From the NCBI GenBank assembly GCA_900317905.1, contig ONIN01000004.1, positions 62,001 through 126,000 on the forward strand: 64,000 bases of DNA, given 5' to 3'. Below are positions 32,753-41,793 of the stretch, in pieces; the stretch's first letter is position 1, and the number at the start of each line of letters is the position of its first letter. The translations under genes and the position numbers were made by a program. Origin of the DNA: an uncultured Eubacteriales bacterium (GTDB lineage Bacteria; Bacillota; Clostridia; Oscillospirales; Oscillospiraceae). Under the pieces are notes generated by a model, which saw nothing but the letters and a program-made list of their open reading frames with translations, had not been told where the DNA came from and made no database searches.

Positions 32753-33913
32753 TTATTTGCAGGCGTCGATGATGACCGCCGCGGCCTCTTTCACCAGCTC
32801 CATGGGGATGTTCAGCGCCGGGAGCAGGCGGATCTTATCCTTGGCGGTGAGCGCCAGGACGCCCTTTTCGCGGCAGGCGGCCAGGATCTCCTTGGCGTCT
32901 TTTTTGGTCTTGAGACCCAGCATGAGACCCATGCCGGTGACGCTCTCGATGCCCTCGGCGGCAGAGAACACGTCGATCAGATATTGGCTCTTCTCCTGCA
33001 CTTCCTTCAAAAGTTCATCGTCGATACGGCTGAGCACATTCAGCGCGCCGGCGCAGGCCACGGGGTTGCCGCCGTAGGTGGAGCCGTGGTCACCGGGCTT
33101 CAGCACGTCCTGCACCTTCTCGCCCATGAGGCAGGCGCCCAGAGGCAGGCCGCCGCCCAAGCCCTTGGCCGTGGAGACCAGATCCGGCTGGATGCCGAAC
33201 TGCTGGTAGGCATAGAGGGTGCCGGTTCGGCCGTTGCCGGTCTGCACCTCGTCGATGATGAGGACGATGTCGTTCTCCTTGCAGAACGCCGCAGCACCCT
33301 GGACAAATTCAGGCTCCAGCGGCACCACGCCGCCCTCGCCCTGGACGCACTCCAGCATGACCGCCGCCAGCTTGTGCTCTTTCGCGGCAGCCTTCAAAGC
33401 CTCCAGATCGTTGGCCGGGGTGTGGACGAAGCCGGGCACCAGCGGCTGGAACAGCTCATGGTAGTGCTCCTGCCCCGTGGCGGAGAGGGTGGCCAGGGTG
33501 CGGCCGTGGAAGCTGTTGACCAGGGTGAGGATGGTATAGGTGTCCGCGCCCTTGGTTTCGGCGGCGTACTTTCTCGCCACCTTGATGGCGCACTCATTGG
33601 CCTCGGCGCCGGAGTTGGCGAAGAAGACCTTCTTCATGCCGGTGCGCTCGCAGAGCATCTGCGCCAGCAGCGCGTCGGGGGCGGTATAGAACAGATTCGA
33701 CATGTGCTGCACCTTGCAAAGCTGCTCAGTAATGGCCTTGACCCATTCCTCGTCCGCCACGCCGAAGGCCGTGACGCCGATGCCGCTGGTGAGGTCGATG
33801 TAGCGTTTTCCGTTCTCGTCAAAGACCTCAGAGCCCTTGCCGGAGACGATCTCCACCGGGAACCGGGCGTAGGTGTTGGCAATGTAAGTCTGGTCAATGG
33901 TTTTCAGATCCAT
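32753..33913 (-). CDS. argD: acetylornithine aminotransferase
   Basis: A 386-residue class III PLP aminotransferase, converting N-acetylglutamate semialdehyde to N-acetylornithine. SGIGVTAFG near residue 42, ANSGAEANECAIKVARK, the LIIDEVQTGNGRTG aspartate block and TVAKGLGGGLPLGA with the PLP lysine (here STAKGLGGG) are all present. Position within the arg cluster decides acetylornithine over other omega-amino substrates. It is 12 bases from argF and follows argB with an AGGAGG site. Confidence 0.95.
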   Translation of the reverse strand: MDLKTIDQTYIANTYARFPVEIVSGKGSEVFDENGKRYIDLTSGIGVTAFGVADEEWVKAITEQLCKVQHMSNLFYTAPDALLAQMLCERTGMKKVFFANSGAEANECAIKVARKYAAETKGADTYTILTLVNSFHGRTLATLSATGQEHYHELFQPLVPGFVHTPANDLEALKAAAKEHKLAAVMLECVQGEGGVVPLEPEFVQGAAAFCKENDIVLIIDEVQTGNGRTGTLYAYQQFGIQPDLVSTAKGLGGGLPLGACLMGEKVQDVLKPGDHGSTYGGNPVACAGALNVLSRIDDELLKEVQEKSQYLIDVFSAAEGIESVTGMGLMLGLKTKKDAKEILAACREKGVLALTAKDKIRLLPALNIPMELVKEAAAVIIDACK

Positions 33914-33945
33914 GATAGTTCCTCCTGTATGTGAAAGGGTAAAAA

Positions 33946-34806
33946 TTATTCCGCAACAAACATGGTGCCGGCGCCCTCGTCGGTGAGGGTCTCCATGAGG
34001 ATGGAGTGCGGGACGCGGCCGTCCATGATAATGACCTTCTTTACGCCGCGGTGGATGGCGTCGATGCAGCAGTCCACCTTTGGGATCATGCCGCCGGAGA
34101 TGACGCCCTGCTCGAAGAGCTTCACGGCGCCGTCGATGGTGATCTTCGGGATCAGGGTGGCGGGATCATCTTTATCCTCCAGCACCCCGGCGATGTCCGT
34201 CATCATGATGAGACTCTCCGCCTCCAGCGCGCCGGCGATAAAGGCCGCGGCGGTGTCGCCGTTGATGTTGTAGATGTTCCCCTCCCGGTCGCAGCCGAGG
34301 GTGGAGATGACGGGGATATAGCCCTTTTCCAAAAGATCCGTGACCGGGTGGATGTTCACATTGGTGATGCTGCCCACATAGCCCAAGGCGGGATTTCGCA
34401 CCTTGGCCTCGATGAGTCTGCCGTCCATGCCGGAGATGCCCATGGCCTTGCCGCCCTTCATCTCCAGCAGGTTCACCAGCGACTTGTTGACCTTGCCTGC
34501 CAGCACCATCTGGGCGATCTCCACGGTCTCTTTGTCCGTGACTCTGAGACCGTCTACGAACTCGCTCTTTTTGCCGAGCTTCGCCATCATCTCGCTGATC
34601 TCCGGGCCGCCGCCGTGGACCAGAACCACCTTCACGCCGACCAGCGTCAGAAGCACGATGTCCTCCATGACCTGCTGCTTGAGAGCGTCGTTCACCATGG
34701 CGTTGCCGCCGTATTTCACCACGACGATCTTGCCGTTGTATTGCTGGATGTAGGGCAGCGCCTGGGTCAGCACCTGGGCCCGCTGCGCATTGGAAAAGTT
34801 GTCCAT
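33946..34806 (-). CDS. argB: acetylglutamate kinase
   Basis: A 286-residue N-acetylglutamate kinase, phosphorylating N-acetylglutamate, usually the arginine-inhibited step when ArgJ recycles acetyl groups. VVVKYGGNAM near residue 27 and VLVHGGGPEIS near 58 form the phosphate-binding lysine and glycine loops; NINGDTAAAFIAGAL and GGMIPKVDCCIDAI are typical of the C-terminal part. The N-terminal helix (SNAQRAQVLTQALPYIQQYNGK) resembles the one needed for arginine sensing. ATG 34806 has GGAG 9 bases upstream; an ATG five codons earlier has no clear site. Confidence 0.94.
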   Translation of the reverse strand: MDNFSNAQRAQVLTQALPYIQQYNGKIVVVKYGGNAMVNDALKQQVMEDIVLLTLVGVKVVLVHGGGPEISEMMAKLGKKSEFVDGLRVTDKETVEIAQMVLAGKVNKSLVNLLEMKGGKAMGISGMDGRLIEAKVRNPALGYVGSITNVNIHPVTDLLEKGYIPVISTLGCDREGNIYNINGDTAAAFIAGALEAESLIMMTDIAGVLEDKDDPATLIPKITIDGAVKLFEQGVISGGMIPKVDCCIDAIHRGVKKVIIMDGRVPHSILMETLTDEGAGTMFVAE

Positions 34807-34844
34807 ATCACTGTACTCCATTTTCGGGAAAGATTCAAGGTGTT

Positions 34845-36059
34845 TTACGTCCGGTAGTCGCCGTTGATCTTCACGTAGTCATAGGTGAGGTCGCAGCCCC
34901 AGGCGGTGGCGGAAGCGGTGCCGTCGCCGAGGGTCACGAGGATGTCGATAGCGTCCTCGGAGAGCACCTTTTTGGCCGCCTCCTCGGAGAAGGGCACGCC
35001 CGCGCCCTGCTCGCAGACCTTCACGATGCCGCCTTTGGAGGAGAAGCTCACGCCCACCTTGTGGACATCCACCTCTGCCCCGCTGTAACCGATGGCGCAG
35101 AGGACGCGGCCCCAGTTGGCGTCGGCGCCGAACATGGCGGCCTTCAGCAGACTGGAGCAGACCACGCTCTTGGCGATGGTCTTGGCGTTGGGCTCGTCCT
35201 TGGCGCCGGTGACGGCACACTCCAGAAGCTTCGTGGCGCCCTCGCCGTCGGCGGCAATGCAGCGGCAGAGATGTACGGTGACGGTGTTCAGCGCCTCCAT
35301 GAAGGCGTCGAAGTCCGCCCCCTCGGAGACGATCTCCTCGTTCCCCGCCATGCCGTTGGCGAGGATCGTGACCATGTCGTTGGTGGAGGTGTCACCGTCA
35401 ATGCTGACCATATTGAAGGTGCTCTGCACATCGGTGGAGAGGGCCCTCTGCAGCATCTCCGCAGAGATGGCGGCGTCGGTGGTGAGGAACACCAGCATGG
35501 TGGCCAGATTCGGGTGGATCATGCCGCTGCCCTTGGCAATGCCGCCCAGGGTGCAGGTCTTGCCGGAGATCTCGAACTCCACGGCGATCTCCTTTTTCAC
35601 CGTGTCGGTGGTCATGATGGCCTCAGCCGCCTCGGGGCTGCCGTTCGCGGAGAGCGCTTCCACCAGCGCGGGAATGCCGTTTTGAATGGGGGTGATGTCC
35701 AGCGGCTGACCGATGACGCCGGTGGAAGCCACCACCACGTCACCTGCGTCGATGTGCAGCGCCGCCCCCAGCAGGGACGCGGTCTGCTCCGCCACCTCGA
35801 TGCCATCGGCATTGCAGGTGTTGGCGTTGCCGCTGTTGCAGATGATGGCCTGGGCGCAGCCGTCAGAAATGTGGGCCTTGGTCACATCCAGAGGCGCGCC
35901 CTTCACCAGATTGGTGGTGTAGACCGCGGCGGCGTGGCCCTTTTTCTCGCTCACGATCAGGGCCAGATCCCGCTTGGTGTGGTTCTTCCGAATGCCGCAG
36001 TGGATGCCCGCGGCGGCAAAACCCTTGGCAGCACAGACGCCGCCGGGAATGATGTTCAT
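34845..36059 (-). CDS. argJ: bifunctional ornithine acetyltransferase / N-acetylglutamate synthase
   Basis: A 404-residue ArgJ, which moves the acetyl group from N-acetylornithine to glutamate and may also use acetyl-CoA. The self-cleavage motif, with the nucleophilic threonine, is visible as HPNLATMLVFLTTDA at about residue 185. GGVCAAKGFAAAGIHCGI at the start and GADANWGRVLCAIGYSG near 290 are typical. The ATG at 36059 follows GGAGGAACTGCT. The acetyl-recycling pathway explains why no separate argA or argE is in the cluster. Confidence 0.96.
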   Translation of the reverse strand: MNIIPGGVCAAKGFAAAGIHCGIRKNHTKRDLALIVSEKKGHAAAVYTTNLVKGAPLDVTKAHISDGCAQAIICNSGNANTCNADGIEVAEQTASLLGAALHIDAGDVVVASTGVIGQPLDITPIQNGIPALVEALSANGSPEAAEAIMTTDTVKKEIAVEFEISGKTCTLGGIAKGSGMIHPNLATMLVFLTTDAAISAEMLQRALSTDVQSTFNMVSIDGDTSTNDMVTILANGMAGNEEIVSEGADFDAFMEALNTVTVHLCRCIAADGEGATKLLECAVTGAKDEPNAKTIAKSVVCSSLLKAAMFGADANWGRVLCAIGYSGAEVDVHKVGVSFSSKGGIVKVCEQGAGVPFSEEAAKKVLSEDAIDILVTLGDGTASATAWGCDLTYDYVKINGDYRT

Positions 36060-36082
36060 AGCAGTTCCTCCGTAATTTGGAT

Positions 36083-37006
36083 TTATACGTTCAGTCCCGT
36101 GGTCTCGTCGAGGCCCAGCAGGATGTTCATGTTCTGAATGGCGGCGCCGGACGCGCCCTTGCCCAGATTGTCGAAGCGGGAGATCAGTAGGATCCGCTCC
36201 TCGTTGCCGCTGACCAGCACCTCCATGTCGTCCCTGCCGGATAAGAGGTTCGCCGCCGCGAGGCCGTCGGGATCCGGTGACTCGCTGTAATGGACGATGG
36301 GGCTGTGGTAGCAGTCCTTGTAGAGGGCCTTCACGTCCTCGATGGTGCCGTTCAGGTCTTTGGCGAACACCGGCACCGTGACGCACATGCCGCTGTAGAA
36401 ATCCGCCACGATGGGGCAGAACACCGGGGTCACCTCGATGCCCGTGACCTTCACCATCTCTTTCAGGTGCTTGTGCTGCTGGGGCAGACCGTACTGTCTG
36501 GGGGCGTCGTATTTTGCCGCTCTATCCGCGGCCTCATACTCAGAAATCATAGCCTTGCCGCCGCCGGAGTAGCCCGTGACGGAAAAGCAGGTCAGGGCCG
36601 CGTCCTTTTTCAGCAGTCCCGCGCGGATCAGAGGCTCCACCAGGACGATGAAGCCGCTGGCGTGGCAGCCGGGATTGGCGATCCGCTTGCTGGCTTGGAT
36701 CTTCTCCCGCTGGTTCCCCAGCTCCGCAAAACCGTAGACCCAGTCCGGGTTGGTGCGGTGGGCGGTGGAGGTGTCGATGACCGCCACGTGGTCGCTCTCG
36801 ATCAGAGAGGCGGACTCTACCGCCGCCGCGTCGGGCAGGCAGAAGAAGGCGATGTCCGAGGAATTGATGGCGTCCTTTCGGGCGTTTAAGTCCTTTCGCA
36901 GATCACCGGTGAGGGTGATGAGCTCCAGATCCTCGCGATCCTTCAGACGATCATAGATTTTCAAGCCGGTGGTGCCGGCGCTGCCGTCGATAAATACCTT
37001 CGTCAT
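36083..37006 (-). CDS. argC: N-acetyl-gamma-glutamyl-phosphate reductase (short type)
   Basis: A 307-residue ArgC of the shorter, type 2 class, about 40 residues less than the common form. It reduces N-acetylglutamyl phosphate to the semialdehyde with NADPH. VFIDGSAGTTGLKIYDRL replaces the usual GASGYxG nucleotide loop, as expected for this class; ANPGCHASGFI carries the active-site cysteine. Its start overlaps the argH stop by 4 bases (ATGA). Confidence 0.94.
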   Translation of the reverse strand: MTKVFIDGSAGTTGLKIYDRLKDREDLELITLTGDLRKDLNARKDAINSSDIAFFCLPDAAAVESASLIESDHVAVIDTSTAHRTNPDWVYGFAELGNQREKIQASKRIANPGCHASGFIVLVEPLIRAGLLKKDAALTCFSVTGYSGGGKAMISEYEAADRAAKYDAPRQYGLPQQHKHLKEMVKVTGIEVTPVFCPIVADFYSGMCVTVPVFAKDLNGTIEDVKALYKDCYHSPIVHYSESPDPDGLAAANLLSGRDDMEVLVSGNEERILLISRFDNLGKGASGAAIQNMNILLGLDETTGLNV

Positions 37007-38379
37007 GCCTCCAGGGCCTCCTTTACATATGCGATTTGGGCCTCCACAGAGGCGACGGAGGTGCCGCCCTGGGAGATGCGCTTTTCCACGCAGGTGGTGA
37101 GGTCGATCTCGTGGTAGAGGTCTTCCTCAAACAGGTCGCTGAATTCTTTGTAAGCCTCCAGCGGCAGCTCCTCCAGCACGGTGTGCTCCGCGATGCACTT
37201 CGCCACCAGCTGGCCGGAGATCTTATAGGCGCTGCGGAAGGGCAGCCCCTTCTTCACCAGATAGTCCGCCAGATCCGTCGCGTTGATGAAGCCGGTCTGG
37301 GCGGCCTTTTTCATGTTTTCGGGTTTCGCGGTCATGGTCTCAATCATGGGGGCGAAGACCTGCAGGCACATCTTCACGGTGTCCACCGCGTCGAAGATGG
37401 CCTCCTTGTCCTCCTGCATGTCCTTGTTGTAGGCCAGCGGCAGACCCTTGAGGGTGGTCAGCATGGCCATCAGGTCGCCGTAGACTCTGCCGGTCTTGCC
37501 GCGCACCAGCTCCGCCATGTCGGGGTTCTTCTTCTGGGGCATGATGCTGGAGCCGGTGGTGTAGGCGTCCGAGAGACTGACAAACTGGAACTCCCAGCTG
37601 GACCAGAGGATCAGCTCCTCCGAAAGTCTCGACAGATGCATCATCAAAATGGCGTAGGCGCTCAGGAGCTCCACGCAGAAGTCACGGTCGGAGACGCCGT
37701 CCAGACTGTTCATGGCGATGGCGTCGAAGCCCAGGGCGATGGCCTCCATCCAGCGGTCGGTGTCGTAGGTGGTGCCGGCTAGGGCGCAGCAGCCGATGGG
37801 CGAGACATTCATCCGCATGGACGCGTCCAGCATCCGGTCCAGGTCTCGAAGCAGCATCATGGCGTAGGCCATCAGATGGTGGCCGAAGGTGATGGGCTGG
37901 GCCCGCTGCAGATGGGTGTAGCCCGGAAGGATGGCGGCTTTGTTCATCTCCGCTTGGTTCACCAGCGCCTGCAGGACTTCCTTCGTGAGCTTCATGATCT
38001 CGGCGTTTTCCGCTCGGAGATAGAGCCTGAGATCCAGCGCCACCTGATCGTTTCGGCTGCGGGCGGTGTGGAGCCGCTTGCCCACGTCGCCGATCCGCTC
38101 GGTGAGCACCTGCTCCACGAACATGTGGATGTCCTCGCAGCCCATGTCAAATTCCAGCGCGCCGGACTCCAGATCGTTCAGGATCCCCTGGAGGCCGTCG
38201 ATGATGGTCTCGGCGTCCTGCTGGGAGATGATATTCTTGGCCCCCAGCATGGCAGCGTGGGCCATGGAGCCGGTGATGTCCTCTTTGAACATGCGGCAGT
38301 CGAAGCGGATGGAGGAATTGAAATCGTCCGCGATCTGATCGGTATTTCCTGCGGTTCTGCCCGCCCATAGTTTCGCCAT
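37003..38379 (-). CDS. argH: argininosuccinate lyase
   Basis: A 458-residue lyase, splitting argininosuccinate into arginine and fumarate. RSRNDQVALDLRLYLR, GYTHLQRAQPITFGHHLMAY (catalytic histidine) and the signature GSSIMPQKKNPDMAELVRGK are all clear. The active-site serine lies in that signature loop. It starts after a short region with a strong hairpin downstream of argG and is coupled to argC. Confidence 0.97.
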   Translation of the reverse strand: MAKLWAGRTAGNTDQIADDFNSSIRFDCRMFKEDITGSMAHAAMLGAKNIISQQDAETIIDGLQGILNDLESGALEFDMGCEDIHMFVEQVLTERIGDVGKRLHTARSRNDQVALDLRLYLRAENAEIMKLTKEVLQALVNQAEMNKAAILPGYTHLQRAQPITFGHHLMAYAMMLLRDLDRMLDASMRMNVSPIGCCALAGTTYDTDRWMEAIALGFDAIAMNSLDGVSDRDFCVELLSAYAILMMHLSRLSEELILWSSWEFQFVSLSDAYTTGSSIMPQKKNPDMAELVRGKTGRVYGDLMAMLTTLKGLPLAYNKDMQEDKEAIFDAVDTVKMCLQVFAPMIETMTAKPENMKKAAQTGFINATDLADYLVKKGLPFRSAYKISGQLVAKCIAEHTVLEELPLEAYKEFSDLFEEDLYHEIDLTTCVEKRISQGGTSVASVEAQIAYVKEALEA

Positions 38380-38405
38380 GGTTCGTTTCTCCTTAATAGT
38401 CCACG

Positions 38406-38433
38406 ATCCTGCATGGGGTTTCCCATGCAGGAT
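38406..38433. repeat. operon-internal hairpin between argG and argH
   Basis: A perfect 12-base inverted repeat, ATCCTGCATGGG/CCCATGCAGGAT, with a 4-base loop. Read in the operon direction it is not followed by a T-run, so it is more likely an mRNA processing or stability element than a terminator. Confidence 0.7.
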
Positions 38434-38460
38434 GTGGGATCAATGTTGATTTTTTTCGGC

Positions 38461-39678
38461 TTATTTCTTGCCGTCTACCAGCGCCTGCACCTGGATCGGC
38501 AGGCCGTAGAGGTTGATGAAGCCTTCGGCGTCCTTCTGGTTGTAGTCGCTCTCACCGAAGGTGGCGATCTCCTCAGAGTACAGGCTGTAGGGGCTCCAGA
38601 CGCCGGCGTTGATGATGTTGCCCTTGTAGAGCTTCAGCCGGACGGTGCCGGTGACCTTCTCCTGGGTCTTGTCCACGAAGGCGCTGAGGGCCTCACGCAG
38701 CGGGGTGAACCACTGGCCGTTGTAGACCAGCTCCGCGAAGGTGATGGCAATGCGCTCTTTCTCGTGGGCGGTCATCTTGTCCAGGCAGATGGTTTCCAGA
38801 ACCTTGTGGGCCTTGTAGAGGATCGTGCCGCCGGGAGTCTCGTAGACGCCGCGGCACTTGATGCCCACCAGACGGTTTTCCACGATGTCGATGATGCCGA
38901 CGCCGTTTTTGCCGCCCAGCTCGTTGAGCTTCAGGATGATGCCCTTGGGGGTCAGCTGCTCGCCGTCCACCGCCACGGGAACGCCCTGCTCAAAGTCGAT
39001 GGTGACGTAGGTGGGCTCGTCGGGGGCGTTGATGGGGCTCACGCCCATCTCCAGGAAGCCCTCCTTCTCGTAGGTGGGCTCGTTGCCCGGATCCTCCAGA
39101 TCCAGACCCTCGTGGCTCAGGTGCCAGAGGTTCTTATCCTTGGAATAGTTGGTCTCGCGGTTGATCTTCAGCGGGACGTTGTGGGCCTCGGCGTAGTCGA
39201 TCTCCTCTTCTCTGGACTTGATGTCCCACTCACGCCAGGGGGCGATGACGGGCATCGTGGGGGCGAAGTGCTTGATGGCCAGCTCGAAACGCACCTGGTC
39301 GTTGCCCTTGCCGGTGCAGCCGTGACAAATGGCGTCGGCGCCCTCCTTCTGGGCGATCTCCACCAGACCCTTGGCGATGATGGGGCGGGCGTGGCTGGTG
39401 CCCAGCAGGTAGTCCTCATAGACGGCGCCAGCCTTGACGCAGGGGATGATGTAGTCGGCGGCGTACTCCTCGGTCAGATCCAGCACATACAGCTTGGAAG
39501 CGCCGGTGGCGATGGCCTTTTCCTCCAGGCCCTCCAGCTCGTCGGCCTGACCCACGTTGCCGGAAACCGCGATGACCTCGCAGTTGTTGTAATTCTCCTT
39601 CAGCCAGGGGATGATGACGGACGTATCCAGCCCGCCGGAATAGGCGAGTACGACTTTCTTGATATCTTCCTTTTTCAT
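38461..39678 (-). CDS. argG: argininosuccinate synthase
   Basis: A 405-residue ArgG, joining citrulline and aspartate with [23 protein letters not shown] holds the PP-loop; [28 protein letters not shown] and [26 protein letters not shown] are conserved blocks. It is the first gene of the arginine superoperon. GGAGGTCACCGTT precedes the start, and a promoter with ARG-box-like sites lies just upstream, so control by an ArgR-type repressor at this point would govern the whole cluster. Confidence 0.97.
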   Translation of the reverse strand: MKKEDIKKVVLAYSGGLDTSVIIPWLKENYNNCEVIAVSGNVGQADELEGLEEKAIATGASKLYVLDLTEEYAADYIIPCVKAGAVYEDYLLGTSHARPIIAKGLVEIAQKEGADAICHGCTGKGNDQVRFELAIKHFAPTMPVIAPWREWDIKSREEEIDYAEAHNVPLKINRETNYSKDKNLWHLSHEGLDLEDPGNEPTYEKEGFLEMGVSPINAPDEPTYVTIDFEQGVPVAVDGEQLTPKGIILKLNELGGKNGVGIIDIVENRLVGIKCRGVYETPGGTILYKAHKVLETICLDKMTAHEKERIAITFAELVYNGQWFTPLREALSAFVDKTQEKVTGTVRLKLYKGNIINAGVWSPYSLYSEEIATFGESDYNQKDAEGFINLYGLPIQVQALVDGKK

Positions 39679-39692
39679 AACGGTGACCTCCG

Positions 39693-39748
39693 TAAATAAT
39701 TATTCATCAGAATGTGTATATTATTCAATATTTTCCGAAAAAAGTCAA
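39693..39748 (-). promoter_or_regulatory. arg operon promoter with two ARG-box-like operators
   Basis: On the minus strand TTGACT (39743-39748) and AATAAT (39720-39725) have a 17-base spacer. Two sequences like the ArgR/AhrC consensus (TGAATnnnnATTCA) overlap the -10 and start region: TTGAATAATATACACATTC (39710-39728) and ATGAATAATTATTTA (39693-39707), centres about 19 bases apart. Repression by arginine-bound ArgR is the likely reading; no argR gene is in the window. Confidence 0.65.
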
Positions 39749-39837
39749 TCCCTTTTGGCAAAAAATGTGCATAAAAATCGAATCAGTTCCCCAAATCTTT
39801 TGGTAATTTCGGCATAACCATGCAAATATCCAGTTAT

Positions 39838-39877
39838 TGAATGTATATTTATGCATTTTAGAATGTATATTTGTATG
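39838..39877. promoter_or_regulatory. second, upstream pair of ARG-box-like sites
   Basis: TGAATGTATATTTATGCA (39838-39855) and AGAATGTATATTTGTATG (39860-39877), direct near-copies 22 bases apart. They lie about 100 bases upstream of the argG -35 box. The spacing of two helical turns suits cooperative hexamer binding or looping to the proximal sites. Confidence 0.5.
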
Positions 39878-39886
39878 TTTTCCCAC

Positions 39887-39920
39887 AAGAAAATCCCGAC
39901 CCGGGAATCCGAGTCGGGAT
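39887..39920 (-). terminator. terminator of the minus-strand membrane protein gene
   Basis: ATCCCGAC (39893-39900) and GTCGGGAT (39913-39920) form the stem. On the minus strand it is followed by TTTTCTTG. It lies 19 bases after the stop at 39939. Confidence 0.75.
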
Positions 39921-39938
39921 AATGGATTCAAATGGTGA

Positions 39939-40730
39939 TTACCGCTCCCCCACCGGTTTGGTGTTGGCGCCGATCAGGAAGGCCTGGAGCATCAGCATCA
40001 GCCCGGAGGCCAGGAGGATCAGATAGACGGCGAAGTAGTGCGCGTCCGAGAGGCTCACGATGGCGAAGAATGCCGCGAAGTGGGCCCAGAAGATCGCCCG
40101 CGCCGGTCTCGGCCGGTCGAAGGCGTAGCCCGCCATCTGGTAAAAGCCGATGCCCATGGCGCAGATGGTCAGGATCTCGATGGCGTAGGCGGTGATGGTG
40201 GGGTTGATGATGTTGGCCTTGTAGCTCTCCACCAGCCAGAAGGCGTAGAGGAAGATCGGCAGGCCGGCAAAGAGCACCACCGCCGTGCTGGGCCGCTCAG
40301 ATCTGGCGCCTGCCAGCTGCACCGGGAAACCGATGCCGCAAATCACCGACACGCCGCCGATGATCCGAAGCAGCAGCCGCTGCTGGTCGCTGGGCGGAAC
40401 CGTCATGATCAGCAGGACGCCGCCCACCATCATGGCGAAGCCGAAGATCAGACCCAGAATGTCCGACAGTCTCCCCACCGGGGCGAAGGCCTCGGCATAA
40501 GTCACGGGGATGGGGGCCTTTTCCAGTCGGGTCATGCGGCCGCTCTGCACCCAGAGGATAATGGCCGCCAGCACGATCCACGCTGCCGTGACCCAGGGCC
40601 ACATGGACCCCGTCTTGGCGAGTCCGGTATCCAGTTCAAAGCTGACCTGATTCTGCAGCCAGCGCAAAAACGCCCCGAAGGCCGCCAGCACCGCCGTGCT
40701 GATGGTAATGTTCAGCGCTTTATTTTTCAT
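39939..40730 (-). CDS. multi-span membrane protein of unknown function
   Basis: A 263-residue hydrophobic protein with about seven or eight membrane segments and short loops. I do not recognise its family. Seen features: a long first helix with a soluble loop (NQVSFELDTGLAKTGSMWPW), an acidic/basic cytoplasmic loop (RMTRLEKAPIPVTYAEAFAPVGR), repeated glycine-rich helices (GLIFGFAMMVGGVLLI) and a short polar tail. The start at 40730 has TAGGA about 9 bases upstream; two earlier in-frame ATGs are too close to it. It diverges from spoIID and stands between the arg operon and sporulation genes, which gives no firm hint of function. Confidence 0.75.
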   Translation of the reverse strand: MKNKALNITISTAVLAAFGAFLRWLQNQVSFELDTGLAKTGSMWPWVTAAWIVLAAIILWVQSGRMTRLEKAPIPVTYAEAFAPVGRLSDILGLIFGFAMMVGGVLLIMTVPPSDQQRLLLRIIGGVSVICGIGFPVQLAGARSERPSTAVVLFAGLPIFLYAFWLVESYKANIINPTITAYAIEILTICAMGIGFYQMAGYAFDRPRPARAIFWAHFAAFFAIVSLSDAHYFAVYLILLASGLMLMLQAFLIGANTKPVGER

Positions 40731-40769
40731 AGTATCCATTCCTATCTCATACAATGTTTCGGAATATTT

Positions 40770-40798
40770 ATTGTATACTGAAATCGCCGCGCCGTCAA
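40770..40798 (-). promoter_or_regulatory. predicted promoter for the unknown membrane protein
   Basis: On the minus strand TTGACG (40793-40798) and TACAAT (40770-40775), 17-base spacer. The -35 box overlaps the AAGGAGG site of the divergent spoIID gene. Confidence 0.5.
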
Positions 40799-40810
40799 GG
40801 AGGGATCGCC

Positions 40811-41770
40811 ATGCGAAGGATGTTTTTTCTCACTGCCCTGCTGCTGATGCTGACGGCGGTGCTGCCACTGCTGGCGCTCCGGCTGCTGACGCGCGCCCCC
40901 ACCTCCGACGCGGAGACCGCACTCACGGTGCTGTCTGACGGGCAGATCGTCGAGACCACCATGGCGGACTGGCTCCCCGGCGTGGTGGCGGCGGAAATGC
41001 CGGCCAGCTTCGAGCCGGAGGCCTTGAAGGCCCAGGCGGTGGCGGCACGCACCTTCCTGCTGGAGCATCGGCAGAACCGCCCCGAGAGCCACCCGGAGGC
41101 TGACGTCTGCGACGATCCCGTCTGCTGCTGCGCCCATCAGAATGACGATACGCTGCTGGAAAACTGGGGTGAGGACGCCAGTAAGAATCTCCGCCGCGTC
41201 CGCGCCGCCGCGGAAGGAACCGACGGCCAGATCCTGACCTATGAGGGTGCGCCGATCCTGGCGGCCTTCCATTCCTCCTCCAGGGACAAGACCGAAGACA
41301 GCGCCGCCCTCTGGGGCGCGGTGCCCTATCTGGTCAGCGTCAGCACCCCGGAGACCGCAGAGAATGTGCCGGGGTTTCAGTCCGTTGTCACCTTCTCCCC
41401 GGATGAATTAAAATCCGCGATTCTCGGTGAACGGCCGGAGGCTGTATTCTCCGAGGATCCCGCGGAATGGATCGGAGAAATCGCCTTGGATGACGGCGGC
41501 AGAGTGGGCAGCATCACCATTGCAAATGAGACCTTCTCCGGCGCGGCCCTGCGGAGCATTCTGAATCTCCGCTCTGCGGCATTTACGGCGGAGTTCAAAG
41601 ACGGAAGCTTCACCTTCACCGCTACCGGCCACGGTCACGGCGTCGGCATGAGCCAGTACGGTGCCAATGTCATGGCGCAGCAGGGCAGCAATTATATGGA
41701 GATTCTGGCGCACTATTACCCCGGCACGGAGCTAATCACTCCGGACGCAAAAACTCCCCGCCTCGGATGA
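40811..41770 (+). CDS. spoIID: stage II sporulation protein D (SpoIID-like)
   Basis: A 319-residue SpoIID-type lytic transglycosylase, which in B. subtilis degrades peptidoglycan during engulfment. A membrane anchor lies at about residues 5-24. WLPGVVAAEMPASFEPEALKAQAVAARTF is the family signature with the catalytic glutamate, HSSSRDKTEDSAALWG lies mid-protein and GHGHGVGMSQYGANVMAQQG closes the domain. CCC at about residue 108 belongs to the cysteine-containing insert (CDDPVCCCAH) common in clostridial SpoIID. ATG 40811 follows AAGGAGG by 7 bases. SpoIIM and SpoIIP are not in the window. Confidence 0.93.
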   Translation: MRRMFFLTALLLMLTAVLPLLALRLLTRAPTSDAETALTVLSDGQIVETTMADWLPGVVAAEMPASFEPEALKAQAVAARTFLLEHRQNRPESHPEADVCDDPVCCCAHQNDDTLLENWGEDASKNLRRVRAAAEGTDGQILTYEGAPILAAFHSSSRDKTEDSAALWGAVPYLVSVSTPETAENVPGFQSVVTFSPDELKSAILGERPEAVFSEDPAEWIGEIALDDGGRVGSITIANETFSGAALRSILNLRSAAFTAEFKDGSFTFTATGHGHGVGMSQYGANVMAQQGSNYMEILAHYYPGTELITPDAKTPRLG

Positions 41771-41781
41771 GACGGGGAGTT
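41749..41781 (-). terminator. terminator for nfnAB, overlapping the end of spoIID
   Basis: AACTCCCCG (41752-41760) and CGGGGAGTT (41773-41781) form the stem, with an inner CTC/GAG. On the minus strand TTTTTGCG follows. It covers the spoIID stop codon; in the plus direction the T-run is weak. Confidence 0.75.
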
Positions 41782-41793
41782 GGTTTATGAAGC

